A stretch of DNA of 38,822 nucleotides from Patescibacteria group bacterium. GTDB taxonomy: Bacteria > Patescibacteriota > Patescibacteriia > Patescibacteriales > UBA12465. The notes under the pieces are model-generated. The model worked only from the letters and a program-made list of their open reading frames with translations, searched no databases and was not told the origin of the DNA. Positions 30,004-38,238 of this stretch are shown one piece after another (position 1 is the first letter of the stretch; each line of letters starts with the position of its first letter). Position numbers and translations under genes: made by a program. Where the stretch lies: positions 79,695-118,516 of the forward strand of contig JAQUWT010000001.1 of assembly GCA_028692765.1 (NCBI GenBank), read 5' to 3'.

Positions 30004-32493
30004 ATGGGCTTAGAAGATAGCAAAAAGTCGAATAGCGGACATCGTCTGTTGTCAGTCGATTCTTTTGTCGTGGATTTGCGCCGTCATGAGCAGGAAAAAA
30101 TTGCGCAGAAAAAAACATCTTCCTCTTGGATGCCTATAGATTGGCAAAAAATTAAAAAGGTATTTTCTTGGCGCCGGCCTTCGCGTTCCGCCCCCTTATC
30201 TTTTTTTAAATCCAAGCCGCGTTTATTGTTTTCCAGGCAAAAATATCATTCCCACTCATATCATTTTTCTCTGGTTTGGCCGAAAAAGCGGAATCGTTTC
30301 CGCCTCTCTCGCTGGCATTACTTGCGCGGTTCGCGTTTTAATAGGATGGAGGGACGTTTATTCGCCGCCGCCGCTGCTGTAAACTGGCAACGCCTTAAAA
30401 AAGCGAAGCGGGAGAGTTTAAATCCGCGCTTATCCAAGGCGGAATATCTGGTTTCTTGGTATCGGTCTCTATTTGTTTTTATATCAGTCCTCATAATAAT
30501 TATTTTGCCTTTTAAAATTTTGTCTTATTTGAAGATTTTAGACATAAAAGATTTGCAGGCTGGAGTTGTCGGACGTTCTTTGTCTGCTTTGAATAATTTA
30601 GCTTCCGCTTCTGATGGAGCGGCCCAATTAAATTTCAGTGCCGCCGCTTCTGATTTTGCCAAGGCGGAGAATGATTTTATTTCAGCACAGGCAGAATTAA
30701 GCCGGATTGACGACTGGTTGTTGGCTTTTGCTTCCTTTTCCAGCGATTCAAAAATTAAGTTAGCCGCTTCCGGCAAGAAATTCCTGGCCGCCGGCCGCGC
30801 CGCCGCCTCTATGGGTGAGCATTTGAGCGAGGCGGGGAACATTCTCTTGCAAGCGGCTGATGATAAGAATTGGGGAAGCTTAATTGATTCCTTCGTTGAG
30901 CACGGACAGCAGGCTTTAATTGATGCCGAGGAATTACAGGAACAGCTTGACAGTATTAACGTCGACGCCTTGCCGGAGTCATATCAGAGCCAGTTTATCA
31001 GCTTCCGCAATCAAGCTGAAATTGCAGTCGCTTCGCTGCGTTCTTTGTTGGGTTCCGCTCAGGAAATTAAAGATTTTTTAGGAGTAAGCCGGGATAAGCG
31101 CTATTTGCTAGTATTTCAAAACAATGCAGAAATGAGAGGCTCCGGCGGTTTTTTCGGCAGTTACGCGCTGGTTGATATTCGCGACGGCCGTATTCGTCGC
31201 CTGGAAGTTCCGGCCGGAGGTTCTTATGACACCGAGGCGGGCATGAAAAATTTTATTCAATCGCCTAAACCTCTATGGCTAGTGAGTCCGCGCTGGTATT
31301 TCTGGGATGCAAATTGGTGGCCTGATTGGCCCACTAGCGCCCGTTCTTTGATGTGGTTTTACGAAAAAAGCGGCGGCCCGACCGTCGACGGGGTTATCAG
31401 CTTTACTCCCGATGTCTTATCCGATTTATTGAAGATTACCGGACCGATTGATATGCAAGCTGAATACGGTCTCACTATAGATACTGATAATTTCTGGGAT
31501 TTAATTCAGGCGACGGTGGAAAAAGAAAATTTGATAAAGACTCATCCGGAAGAGGTGGCCGCTTTGCCAGACAGCCCGGAGAATCAGCCTAAAAAAATTA
31601 TCGGCGATTTAATGGCGGAAATTATGGACCGCTTGCCCAGAATATTGACGTTTGAAAAGTTACCTTTTCTGATAAGCGCCTTGGAAAAGAATCTTAGTTC
31701 TAAAAATATCATGTTGTATTTTTCCGATCCTTCATTACAGGATAAAGCTGCTCGTTATGGCTTTGACGGAGCGATGTTGCCAAGTCGGCAGGATTATCTT
31801 CTTATCGCCCATACCAATATCGCTGGCCAGAAAAGCGATAGAAAGATGCGCGATGAGCTTAAGCACTCTGTTCAGATTCTCAGTGATCGCAGCGTGATTG
31901 ACACACTGACTATAACCCGGACTCATACCGGATTAAAAAATGAAATTTTGAGCGGCGTTCGGAATGTCGACTGGCTAAGAGTTTATGTCCCTGCCGGCAG
32001 CCAACTGCTCGAAGCCAGCGGCTTCCGTACTCCCGATGCTTCATACTTTGAAGAGCCGGAGGACAATTGGGAGACACTTCCTTTAATTGAGGAAACTGAA
32101 GGGCGGGCTTTAACGGATTTAGTAAGCGGCACTAAGATTTATGAGGAAAATGGGAAAACTGTCTTTGCTAATTGGGTGATGGTTGATCCGGGAGAGACGG
32201 TAGTGATAAAATTACGCTATCGTTTGCCTTTTCGTTTGGAAGCTGAATCCAAGGATAGCAGCGGCGATTGGCTCGCTCGTCTTGGCTCTTTACTGGATAA
32301 GGCCCCGGGAGAACGTTTTGCCTTTTCTTTGCTGTTACAGAAACAGCCGGGTGCTAAAGCCGCCGGAGTTGATTTTGAAATCACGACGCCATCTGCTTGG
32401 CGACAGATTTGGAATTATCCCAATCAAACTCCCTGGAACGGTAGTTCATCTCTTGACAGGGATATTATGCGCGCCGTTTTATTGGAAAAATAA
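30004..32493 (+). CDS. DUF4012 membrane-anchored surface protein
   Basis: Start at 30004 (MGLEDSKKSNSG) avoids a 49-nt overlap with the upstream gene that the ATG at 29944 would require. 829 residues: a long basic cytoplasmic region (about 150 residues, very rich in Arg, Lys, Ser and Trp), one transmembrane helix near 153-177, then an extracellular Ala-rich helical segment and the DUF4012 domain. Its hallmark blocks are YLLVFQNNAEMRGSGGFFGS near residue 370 and WYFWDANWWPDWPTSARSLM near 435. A beta-rich C-terminal domain follows. DUF4012 proteins are common in CPR and some Actinobacteria; the role is unknown, but they often stand next to glycosyltransferases, as here. Confidence 0.88.
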   Translation: MGLEDSKKSNSGHRLLSVDSFVVDLRRHEQEKIAQKKTSSSWMPIDWQKIKKVFSWRRPSRSAPLSFFKSKPRLLFSRQKYHSHSYHFSLVWPKKRNRFRLSRWHYLRGSRFNRMEGRLFAAAAAVNWQRLKKAKRESLNPRLSKAEYLVSWYRSLFVFISVLIIIILPFKILSYLKILDIKDLQAGVVGRSLSALNNLASASDGAAQLNFSAAASDFAKAENDFISAQAELSRIDDWLLAFASFSSDSKIKLAASGKKFLAAGRAAASMGEHLSEAGNILLQAADDKNWGSLIDSFVEHGQQALIDAEELQEQLDSINVDALPESYQSQFISFRNQAEIAVASLRSLLGSAQEIKDFLGVSRDKRYLLVFQNNAEMRGSGGFFGSYALVDIRDGRIRRLEVPAGGSYDTEAGMKNFIQSPKPLWLVSPRWYFWDANWWPDWPTSARSLMWFYEKSGGPTVDGVISFTPDVLSDLLKITGPIDMQAEYGLTIDTDNFWDLIQATVEKENLIKTHPEEVAALPDSPENQPKKIIGDLMAEIMDRLPRILTFEKLPFLISALEKNLSSKNIMLYFSDPSLQDKAARYGFDGAMLPSRQDYLLIAHTNIAGQKSDRKMRDELKHSVQILSDRSVIDTLTITRTHTGLKNEILSGVRNVDWLRVYVPAGSQLLEASGFRTPDASYFEEPEDNWETLPLIEETEGRALTDLVSGTKIYEENGKTVFANWVMVDPGETVVIKLRYRLPFRLEAESKDSSGDWLARLGSLLDKAPGERFAFSLLLQKQPGAKAAGVDFEITTPSAWRQIWNYPNQTPWNGSSSLDRDIMRAVLLEK

Positions 32494-32525
32494 TAATTGG
32501 TTTATTTTTGGAGATTTTTAAGAAT

Positions 32526-32572
32526 TATAATTTTTAACGGGCGTCGGCAGTCGCGGCTATCGGCGGACCGTT
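32526..32572 (+). promoter_or_regulatory. -10 element and GC-rich 5'-terminal hairpin of the Ig-like protein mRNA
   Basis: TATAAT at 32526-32531 is followed by a hairpin at 32536-32572: AACGG/CCGTT outer stem, CGTCG/CGGCG inner stem, and possible AGT/GCT pairing in the loop. The predicted start (about 32538) falls at the hairpin foot, and the ATG is 9 nt after it. The -35 is poor. The G+C content of the leader stands out sharply from the AT-rich flank. Confidence 0.5.
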
Positions 32573-32581
32573 CTCAATGAC

Positions 32582-34588
32582 ATGACAGTCTTGAAGAAAA
32601 AGAAAAAATCATCTTCCGCTGAGAAGGATTCAGGTTTAAAGACTTTTTTGGAAAGGCCTTTGCCGGGCGCCGAAGAAGTTTCCCGCTTTGAAGAGGCGGT
32701 AAAAAAAGAGGCGGCCGCTGAAGAGGCCGAAAAAAATCTTTCTGCGATTTATCACGATAAGCAGGGGAATCTAGTTGATGTGAGCCGGGTGAAGAAAAGG
32801 CGCCGCTTGCGTTTATTGATTTTGTTTAAACAAATTTTTATTCTTACTCTTTTGGCCTGCGGTTTCTACGCCGGATATTATTACTATTTTCAACGTCCCG
32901 CCGGTACCAGCGCCATTGTTTTAATAGTTCAGGCTCCGGAAAAAGCTTTAGCCGGCGAACCAATCTCTTATGATATTGCTTATAGCAACGATAGCGGTTT
33001 AGCTTTGAGCAAGGTGAAGCTGGAGGCAATTTTGCCGCCGAATTTTGTCATTACCGAAAGCGTGCCCGCTCCTTCCGGTATTAATGCCTGGAATCTTGGA
33101 GATATCGCCGTGGGCGGGAGCGGACAGGTAGTAATTAGTGGTTATTTAGCTTCGCCGGTCGATTCGGCTAATGTGGTCAGCGCCCGCTTGTCTTACATTC
33201 CGGCAAATTTTTCCAGTGAGTTTAAGAAGGAGGCCAGTGCAAATACGGTGGTTTCCGGTTTGGGCTTCATTGTCAGCGCTGATTATCTTAATACGGCCAT
33301 TATCGGCCAAGATAATGAAATGAAATTATCTTTGAGTGCCTTTAAGAGTAATCATCTGTCGGACTTATATCTAAAAGTTTCTGGTTCCGATAATTTTTCT
33401 ATCGCTAAAGTGTCGCTAGAGGATAGGGAGTCTGTGCCGGAAAATCAGCAAGAGGGCAGCGCGTCTAATGATAATATCGTTAATCTGCAGAATGCCGGCG
33501 AGAACTCTTGGCTTTTATCCAATTTGCCGATTGATTCTGAGGAGAGGATGACCGTCGCTCTCGATTTCACTTTAAAAGCCAAGAATCAGGATAAAGAAGA
33601 TTTAAATTTGCGCTTAATTAAAAGAGAAGCTGACGGCAGGGAAATGACATTATGGGAAAAGACCGTATCTTTCGATGCCACCAAGAGCGATTTAAATTTA
33701 AGTCTTGCTTTAAACGAATCTAAAACTGACCAAACTTTAGGTTTCGGCGACACTCTCTCATATCAATTGGAATATGCCAATAACGGCGATTCTACTCTTT
33801 ATGATGTCGCTTTGATGGCGGTTATTAAGGGCGATTTTGTCGATTGGTCGTCTTTGCGCGACCCTTTGGGCGGCAGCGTTGCTGGCGGCGCAATTGTCTG
33901 GACAAAAGAGCAGATACCATCATTGTCAGAACTGGCTCCCGGGGCCAGCGGGAAAATAGATTTTTCTCTGAAGTCGCGTAATTTTTCCGTTGCTGATTTA
34001 GGCGCTGATACCAGTATTAATAGTTATGCTCAATATGGCCTCAATAATAACCAGGAAGGATCTTCCGAGGATAATCGGAGCAATGCCATTAAGGCTCAAT
34101 TAAATAGCGATTTGTCGTTAAGCGAAAAGATTTTATATTTTAATGAAGATAATATTCCCGTCGGTTCCGGCCCCTTGCCGCCTCGCGTCGGCGAAAAGAC
34201 CAGCGTACGGGTTTTTTGGACGCTGAAAAATAATTTACATGATTTAAGCGATGTCCAAGTCGTTTTGAATTTGCCCCAAGGAGTAGAGTGGTCTGGCGGA
34301 GAAAATACCAATGTCGGCAGCCTTGCTTATGATGCCGATAATCGTCAAATAACTTGGCGTTTAGGTTTTTTGCCAATTTCCGTATACCGAGCCGATGCCG
34401 AGTTTAATATCAGCCTTATCCCTAAAGACGGCGATCGTGATAAGATTCTAGTGATTTCTCCTGGAAGTACGGTCACGGCACTTGATTCTTTGACCGGTGG
34501 CCGGATAAGCTACAAGACTAAGGCAAAAACTAGCAAACTTGAAGATGATGAAATCGCCGGCCTTTCCAATAACGGGCGCGTGGAATAA
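32582..34588 (+). CDS. Membrane-anchored surface protein with Ig-like (DUF11/CARDB-type) repeats
   Basis: 668 residues. The first 70 are charged and cytoplasmic (KKKKKSSSAEK, then an Ala/Glu/Lys helix). A basic stop-transfer stretch KKRRRLRLL leads into one transmembrane helix (about 80-103). The remaining 560 residues are extracellular beta-sandwich repeats with the typical DUF11 wording: ALAGEPISYDIAYSNDSG (about 122), LGFGDTLSYQLEYANNGD (about 382) and VGEKTSVRVFWTLKNNL (about 533). No cysteine and no sortase motif is present. Likely role: cell-surface stalk or adhesin. It shares its direction with the DUF4012 gene 88 nt upstream and tgt 2 nt downstream. Confidence 0.85.
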   Translation: MTVLKKKKKSSSAEKDSGLKTFLERPLPGAEEVSRFEEAVKKEAAAEEAEKNLSAIYHDKQGNLVDVSRVKKRRRLRLLILFKQIFILTLLACGFYAGYYYYFQRPAGTSAIVLIVQAPEKALAGEPISYDIAYSNDSGLALSKVKLEAILPPNFVITESVPAPSGINAWNLGDIAVGGSGQVVISGYLASPVDSANVVSARLSYIPANFSSEFKKEASANTVVSGLGFIVSADYLNTAIIGQDNEMKLSLSAFKSNHLSDLYLKVSGSDNFSIAKVSLEDRESVPENQQEGSASNDNIVNLQNAGENSWLLSNLPIDSEERMTVALDFTLKAKNQDKEDLNLRLIKREADGREMTLWEKTVSFDATKSDLNLSLALNESKTDQTLGFGDTLSYQLEYANNGDSTLYDVALMAVIKGDFVDWSSLRDPLGGSVAGGAIVWTKEQIPSLSELAPGASGKIDFSLKSRNFSVADLGADTSINSYAQYGLNNNQEGSSEDNRSNAIKAQLNSDLSLSEKILYFNEDNIPVGSGPLPPRVGEKTSVRVFWTLKNNLHDLSDVQVVLNLPQGVEWSGGENTNVGSLAYDADNRQITWRLGFLPISVYRADAEFNISLIPKDGDRDKILVISPGSTVTALDSLTGGRISYKTKAKTSKLEDDEIAGLSNNGRVE

Positions 34589-34590
34589 TT

Positions 34591-35745
34591 ATGACTGGGT
34601 TCAAATTAAAATCATCGGCAGACAATTTGCGCCGGGGACGCTTGCTCAGCGCCCACGGCTCTTTGTCGATTCCTTTTTTCATGCCTGATGCTACCAGGGC
34701 ATTCGTAAAAGCCAATACGAGTGCGGATGCTGCCAAAGCAGGGACGGAAGCAATGGTGGTCAATACTTTTCACCTCTATCTCCAGCCTGGACAAAAAATA
34801 ATCAAGCGGGCCGGCGGCGTCCATAATTTTATGGATTGGCAGGGTCCGCTTTTGTCCGATTCCGGCGGTTTTCAGGTTTTTTCTTTGATTCATCGAGGAC
34901 AGGGAATGGGCAAGATAGATGACGACAAGGTACTTTTCAAATCACCCATAGACGGTTCAAAGCATGAATTGACTCCAGAGAAATCCATTCAAATCCAATT
35001 TGATTTGGGCGTTGATATGATGGTGTGCCTGGATGATTGCCCGCCCAATGACTGGCCTAAAAAAGAATTGGAAAAAGCCGTTAGGCGCAGTTTGGATTGG
35101 GCGGCGCGTTGCCAGCGGGAATATCTTAAACAGATAAAGAAGAGGAAAATAAACGAAGATAAGAGGCCCTTGCTTTTTGCGGTGGTTCAGGGCGGCGATT
35201 ATGAGGATTTACGGCTGAAAAGCGCGCAGGAATTAAGCGCTATCGGTTTCGACGGCTATGGCTTCGGCGCCAGGCCGGTTGATAAGGATGGTAATTTTTT
35301 AGCGGAAACGATTTTTAAGACCGCTTCATTTTTACCGGAAGACTCTTTGCGTTTCGCTCTCGGCGTCGGCATGCCTGAGGACATCTATCGTTGCTATCTG
35401 ATGGGCTGGGATATGTTCGATTGCGTTATTCCTACTCGCGAGGGCAGGCACGGCAAATTATTTTTTTTCAAACCCGGTTTCAAGGGTTTTGCAAGAAGCA
35501 AGGCAAAGCCTGGGCCGGTGGCGGCTTATCCAGATTTTTATCGGACGAAAAATATCAGCAATGCCGCCTTTGCTCAAGATTTTTCTCCAATTAATGCCGA
35601 CAGCGATTTGCCGGAATTGCGCCGCTACAGCAAGGCTTTTTTACACCATCTGTTCCGCCTGAACGAACCTTTGGGGCAAAAGTTAGCCAGCCTTAATAAT
35701 TTGGAATTCTATAACCGTTTGATGAGAGAATTACGCAATTTATAG
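34591..35745 (+). CDS. tgt: TGT-like tRNA-guanine transglycosylase without zinc site
   Basis: 384 residues, full length for bacterial Tgt. Catalytic residues are kept: Asp90 in LSDSGGFQVFSL (Asp102 in Zymomonas numbering) and Asp277 in GWDMFDCVIPTREGRHG (Asp280). Substrate-pocket residues CLDDCPP and VVQGG are also present. The structural zinc site is lost: the usual C-x-C-x2-C...H is replaced by Ser338, Leu340, Leu343 and Asn369 in an ungapped alignment made by eye. The loop normally GGLAVGE, which frames preQ1, reads GARPVDK (226-232). Tgt exchanges guanine 34 of GUN tRNAs for preQ1; whether this enzyme does so is open. No queuosine biosynthesis gene is in the window. It follows the Ig-like gene by 2 nt. 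Confidence 0.9.
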   Translation: MTGFKLKSSADNLRRGRLLSAHGSLSIPFFMPDATRAFVKANTSADAAKAGTEAMVVNTFHLYLQPGQKIIKRAGGVHNFMDWQGPLLSDSGGFQVFSLIHRGQGMGKIDDDKVLFKSPIDGSKHELTPEKSIQIQFDLGVDMMVCLDDCPPNDWPKKELEKAVRRSLDWAARCQREYLKQIKKRKINEDKRPLLFAVVQGGDYEDLRLKSAQELSAIGFDGYGFGARPVDKDGNFLAETIFKTASFLPEDSLRFALGVGMPEDIYRCYLMGWDMFDCVIPTREGRHGKLFFFKPGFKGFARSKAKPGPVAAYPDFYRTKNISNAAFAQDFSPINADSDLPELRRYSKAFLHHLFRLNEPLGQKLASLNNLEFYNRLMRELRNL

Positions 35746-35782
35746 GAATAAGGCCAGTCTTTTATTTTTTCATTTTTTGTTT

Positions 35783-35788
35783 TATAAT
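35783..35788 (+). promoter_or_regulatory. pyk -10 (TATAAT)
   Basis: Perfect TATAAT with a T-rich, poorly defined -35 region. The leader would be about 70 nt and contains GAGGGTGGG about 35 nt before the ATG, too far to be a Shine-Dalgarno. No terminator is seen after tgt. Confidence 0.5.
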
Positions 35789-35864
35789 GCTGTTGCTAAA
35801 TAAATTATATTTATAGAAATAAAGAGGGTGGGTCTGCTCGCTATTTTTATTTTTTGCTCGATTT

Positions 35865-36896
35865 ATGCCTACGAAAATTATTGCTACGATTGGACCGAAC
35901 AGTGAATCCAAAGAAAAACTTTCGGCTTTGCTTAAAGCCGGTGTCGATATGGTGAGGGTTAATTTCTCACACGCCAGCTACAGCCAGTATTTGCGCATTC
36001 AAAAGATAATCAAAGATTTTAATGCAGAATCGGAACGCCAGATAAAGATAATGCTTGATTTGCAGGGTCCCCGTATTCGGGTAGGGCGCATGCCGGAGGG
36101 CGGTATTTTTATGGCTGACGGCGAATCATATCGTTTTGCTTTTTCAAATAAGCCTTACGTCAATCCCGGCGATGTTATTCCTATCGACAGTCATGACTTA
36201 TATCAAGATATCAAGAAGGGCGAGGCTTTGTTTTTATGTAATGGCGCTATTGAGCTGCAGGTGAAGGCGATTAAGAATAAGACTATTACCGCCGAGGTTA
36301 TCAACGGCGGCGTTCTTAGTTCTCGTAAGGCTATCAATGTTCCCGATACCAACATTCGTAAAGGCGGAATGACGGCTAAAGACTTGAAAGACGCCGCTTT
36401 CGGCGTTAAGGCGGGTGCGGATTATATCGCTCTATCGTTCGTACAGACCGCTAATGATGTTTTGCGCCTGCGCAGACTGCTGGGTAAAAAAAGCGGCATC
36501 AAGATTATTTCCAAAATTGAACGTGGCATCGCTTTGAAGCATATTGATAAGATTATCGCTACTTCCGATGCGATTATGGTCGCCCGGGGCGACTTGGGCA
36601 TTGAAGTGCCGATTGAAGATTTGCCGATTATCCAAAAGAATCTGGTGCGCCACGCCCATTGGCATGACCGTCCGGCCATTATTGCCACTCAAGTCATGAC
36701 TTCCATGATTAAGAATGCCCATCCGACTCGGGCGGAAATTTCCGACATTGCCAATGCCGTTTTTGACGGCGCTGACATGGTTATGCTGTCTGATGAAACT
36801 ACCGTCGGCGATTATCCGGTCGAAGCGGTTAAAATCCTGAAGAAGGTGATTGAGCGGACGGAGAAATATATTTATAAAGGCAATGTCGATAACTAA
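35865..36896 (+). CDS. pyk: Pyruvate kinase lacking the C-terminal allosteric domain
   Basis: 343 residues against about 470 for standard enzymes. The A domain barrel and B domain are complete: VRVNFSH with the substrate Arg, IMLDLQGPRIRVG (usually LDTKGPEIR), catalytic Lys217 in ISKIERG, metal site in VARGDLGIEVP, and HPTRAEISDIANAVFDGADM. The next block reads MLSDETTVGDYP where most have MLSGETA. The chain ends where the C domain, which binds fructose-1,6-bisphosphate in E. coli PykF, would start, so such regulation should be absent. It makes pyruvate and ATP from phosphoenolpyruvate. eno follows after 26 nt and supplies its substrate. Confidence 0.93.
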   Translation: MPTKIIATIGPNSESKEKLSALLKAGVDMVRVNFSHASYSQYLRIQKIIKDFNAESERQIKIMLDLQGPRIRVGRMPEGGIFMADGESYRFAFSNKPYVNPGDVIPIDSHDLYQDIKKGEALFLCNGAIELQVKAIKNKTITAEVINGGVLSSRKAINVPDTNIRKGGMTAKDLKDAAFGVKAGADYIALSFVQTANDVLRLRRLLGKKSGIKIISKIERGIALKHIDKIIATSDAIMVARGDLGIEVPIEDLPIIQKNLVRHAHWHDRPAIIATQVMTSMIKNAHPTRAEISDIANAVFDGADMVMLSDETTVGDYPVEAVKILKKVIERTEKYIYKGNVDN

Positions 36897-36922
36897 GATT
36901 TAAATAGTTAATTATTATTTAT

Positions 36923-38212
36923 ATGAAAATAAAATCAATTTCCGCTTTAGAAATTTTGGACTCTCGCGGCAATCCTACAATTTCGGCTCGGGTGACGCTT
37001 GAAGACGGTTCGGTAGGCGAAGCGGCCGTTCCTTCGGGCGCCTCCACTGGATCTTATGAAGCCGTAGAATTGCGCGACGGCGACCCTAACCGTTATCAGG
37101 GGGCGGGAGTTTTGACGGCCGTAAAAAATGTCGAAGAAATCATTGCTCCGGCTTTAATCGGTTTGAAAGCCGATAATCAGGCCGGTTTGGATGAAAAAAT
37201 GATGGCTTTAGACGGCACCGCCAATAAAGCCAAGCTTGGGGCCAACGCTATCCTTTCGGTTTCTTTGGCTTGCGCCCGTGCGGCCGCGGTTTCTTCTGGA
37301 CAGCCTTTGTATCAATATCTATCCCGCTTCAATCCTGAATTCGATGGCCGCTATGTTTTACCGGTACCGATGATGAATGTTTTAAACGGCGGCAAGCATG
37401 CCAATTGGGCAACGGATATCCAGGAATATATGATTTTGCCGGTCGGAGCCAAAAATGTTGCTAGCGCGATTAGGATGGGAGCGGAGATATATCAATCTTT
37501 AAAGAAAATCTTAAAGAATAAGGGCTATGCCGTCAGCGTCGGCGACGAAGGCGGTTTCGCTCCGGCTTTTAAGGATAATGAAGAGCCTTTCCAGGTTTTG
37601 GCGGAAGCAGTAGTGGCCGCCGGCTATTCTTTGGGCGAAGACATTGTCTTCGGCATTGATGCCGCCGCCACTGAGTTTTATGCTGACGGCGTTTATAATC
37701 TCAATAAGGAGGGGAAGAAGCTGTCCGCTCAAGAATTGATTTCTTTTTATCAAGAATTGTCCAATCGCCATCCTTTAGTTTCTTTTGAAGATGTTTTGGC
37801 GGAAGACGATTGGGAGGGCTTTCGCGCTTTTACGGAAATTTTTGCGCCTTTATGCCAAATCGTCGGCGATGATCTCTATGTCACCAATGTCAAGCGCCTG
37901 GAAAGAGGCATAGCGGAAAAGAGCAGCAATTCCATTTTGATTAAATTAAATCAAATCGGCACTTTGACGGAAACGATAGCGGCTATCAATTTGGCTCGCA
38001 AGCATGGTTTGACGGCCGTTGTTTCTCATCGCAGCGGCGAAACCGAAGACGCTTTTATCGCCGATTTCGTCGTGGCTATGGGTACGGGCCAGATTAAGAC
38101 CGGCGCTCCTTGCCGCAGCGAACGAACCGCCAAGTATAATCGCCTGTTGGCGATTGCCGCGGAACTGGGCGATAAGGCCGTTTTTGCTCCTTTTCCTTTT
38201 GCCGGCAAATAG
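36923..38212 (+). CDS. eno: Enolase
   Basis: 429 residues, the usual bacterial length, and every catalytic element is present: the N-terminal SRGNPT, the flexible loop PSGASTG, the catalytic Glu in VGDEGGFAP, Lys341 in [10 protein letters not shown], magnesium ligands in [21 protein letters not shown] and [10 protein letters not shown], and SHRSGETED. It converts 2-phosphoglycerate to phosphoenolpyruvate. Adjacent to pyk, it forms a two-gene lower-glycolysis unit. The stop codon lies at the foot of a weak hairpin (AGCCG 38211-38215 with CGGCT 38231-38235, then TTTT) that may act as a partial terminator. Confidence 0.97.
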   Translation: MKIKSISALEILDSRGNPTISARVTLEDGSVGEAAVPSGASTGSYEAVELRDGDPNRYQGAGVLTAVKNVEEIIAPALIGLKADNQAGLDEKMMALDGTANKAKLGANAILSVSLACARAAAVSSGQPLYQYLSRFNPEFDGRYVLPVPMMNVLNGGKHANWATDIQEYMILPVGAKNVASAIRMGAEIYQSLKKILKNKGYAVSVGDEGGFAPAFKDNEEPFQVLAEAVVAAGYSLGEDIVFGIDAAATEFYADGVYNLNKEGKKLSAQELISFYQELSNRHPLVSFEDVLAEDDWEGFRAFTEIFAPLCQIVGDDLYVTNVKRLERGIAEKSSNSILIKLNQIGTLTETIAAINLARKHGLTAVVSHRSGETEDAFIADFVVAMGTGQIKTGAPCRSERTAKYNRLLAIAAELGDKAVFAPFPFAGK

Positions 38213-38238
38213 CCGCTTATCCTGCCGGGACGGCTTTT

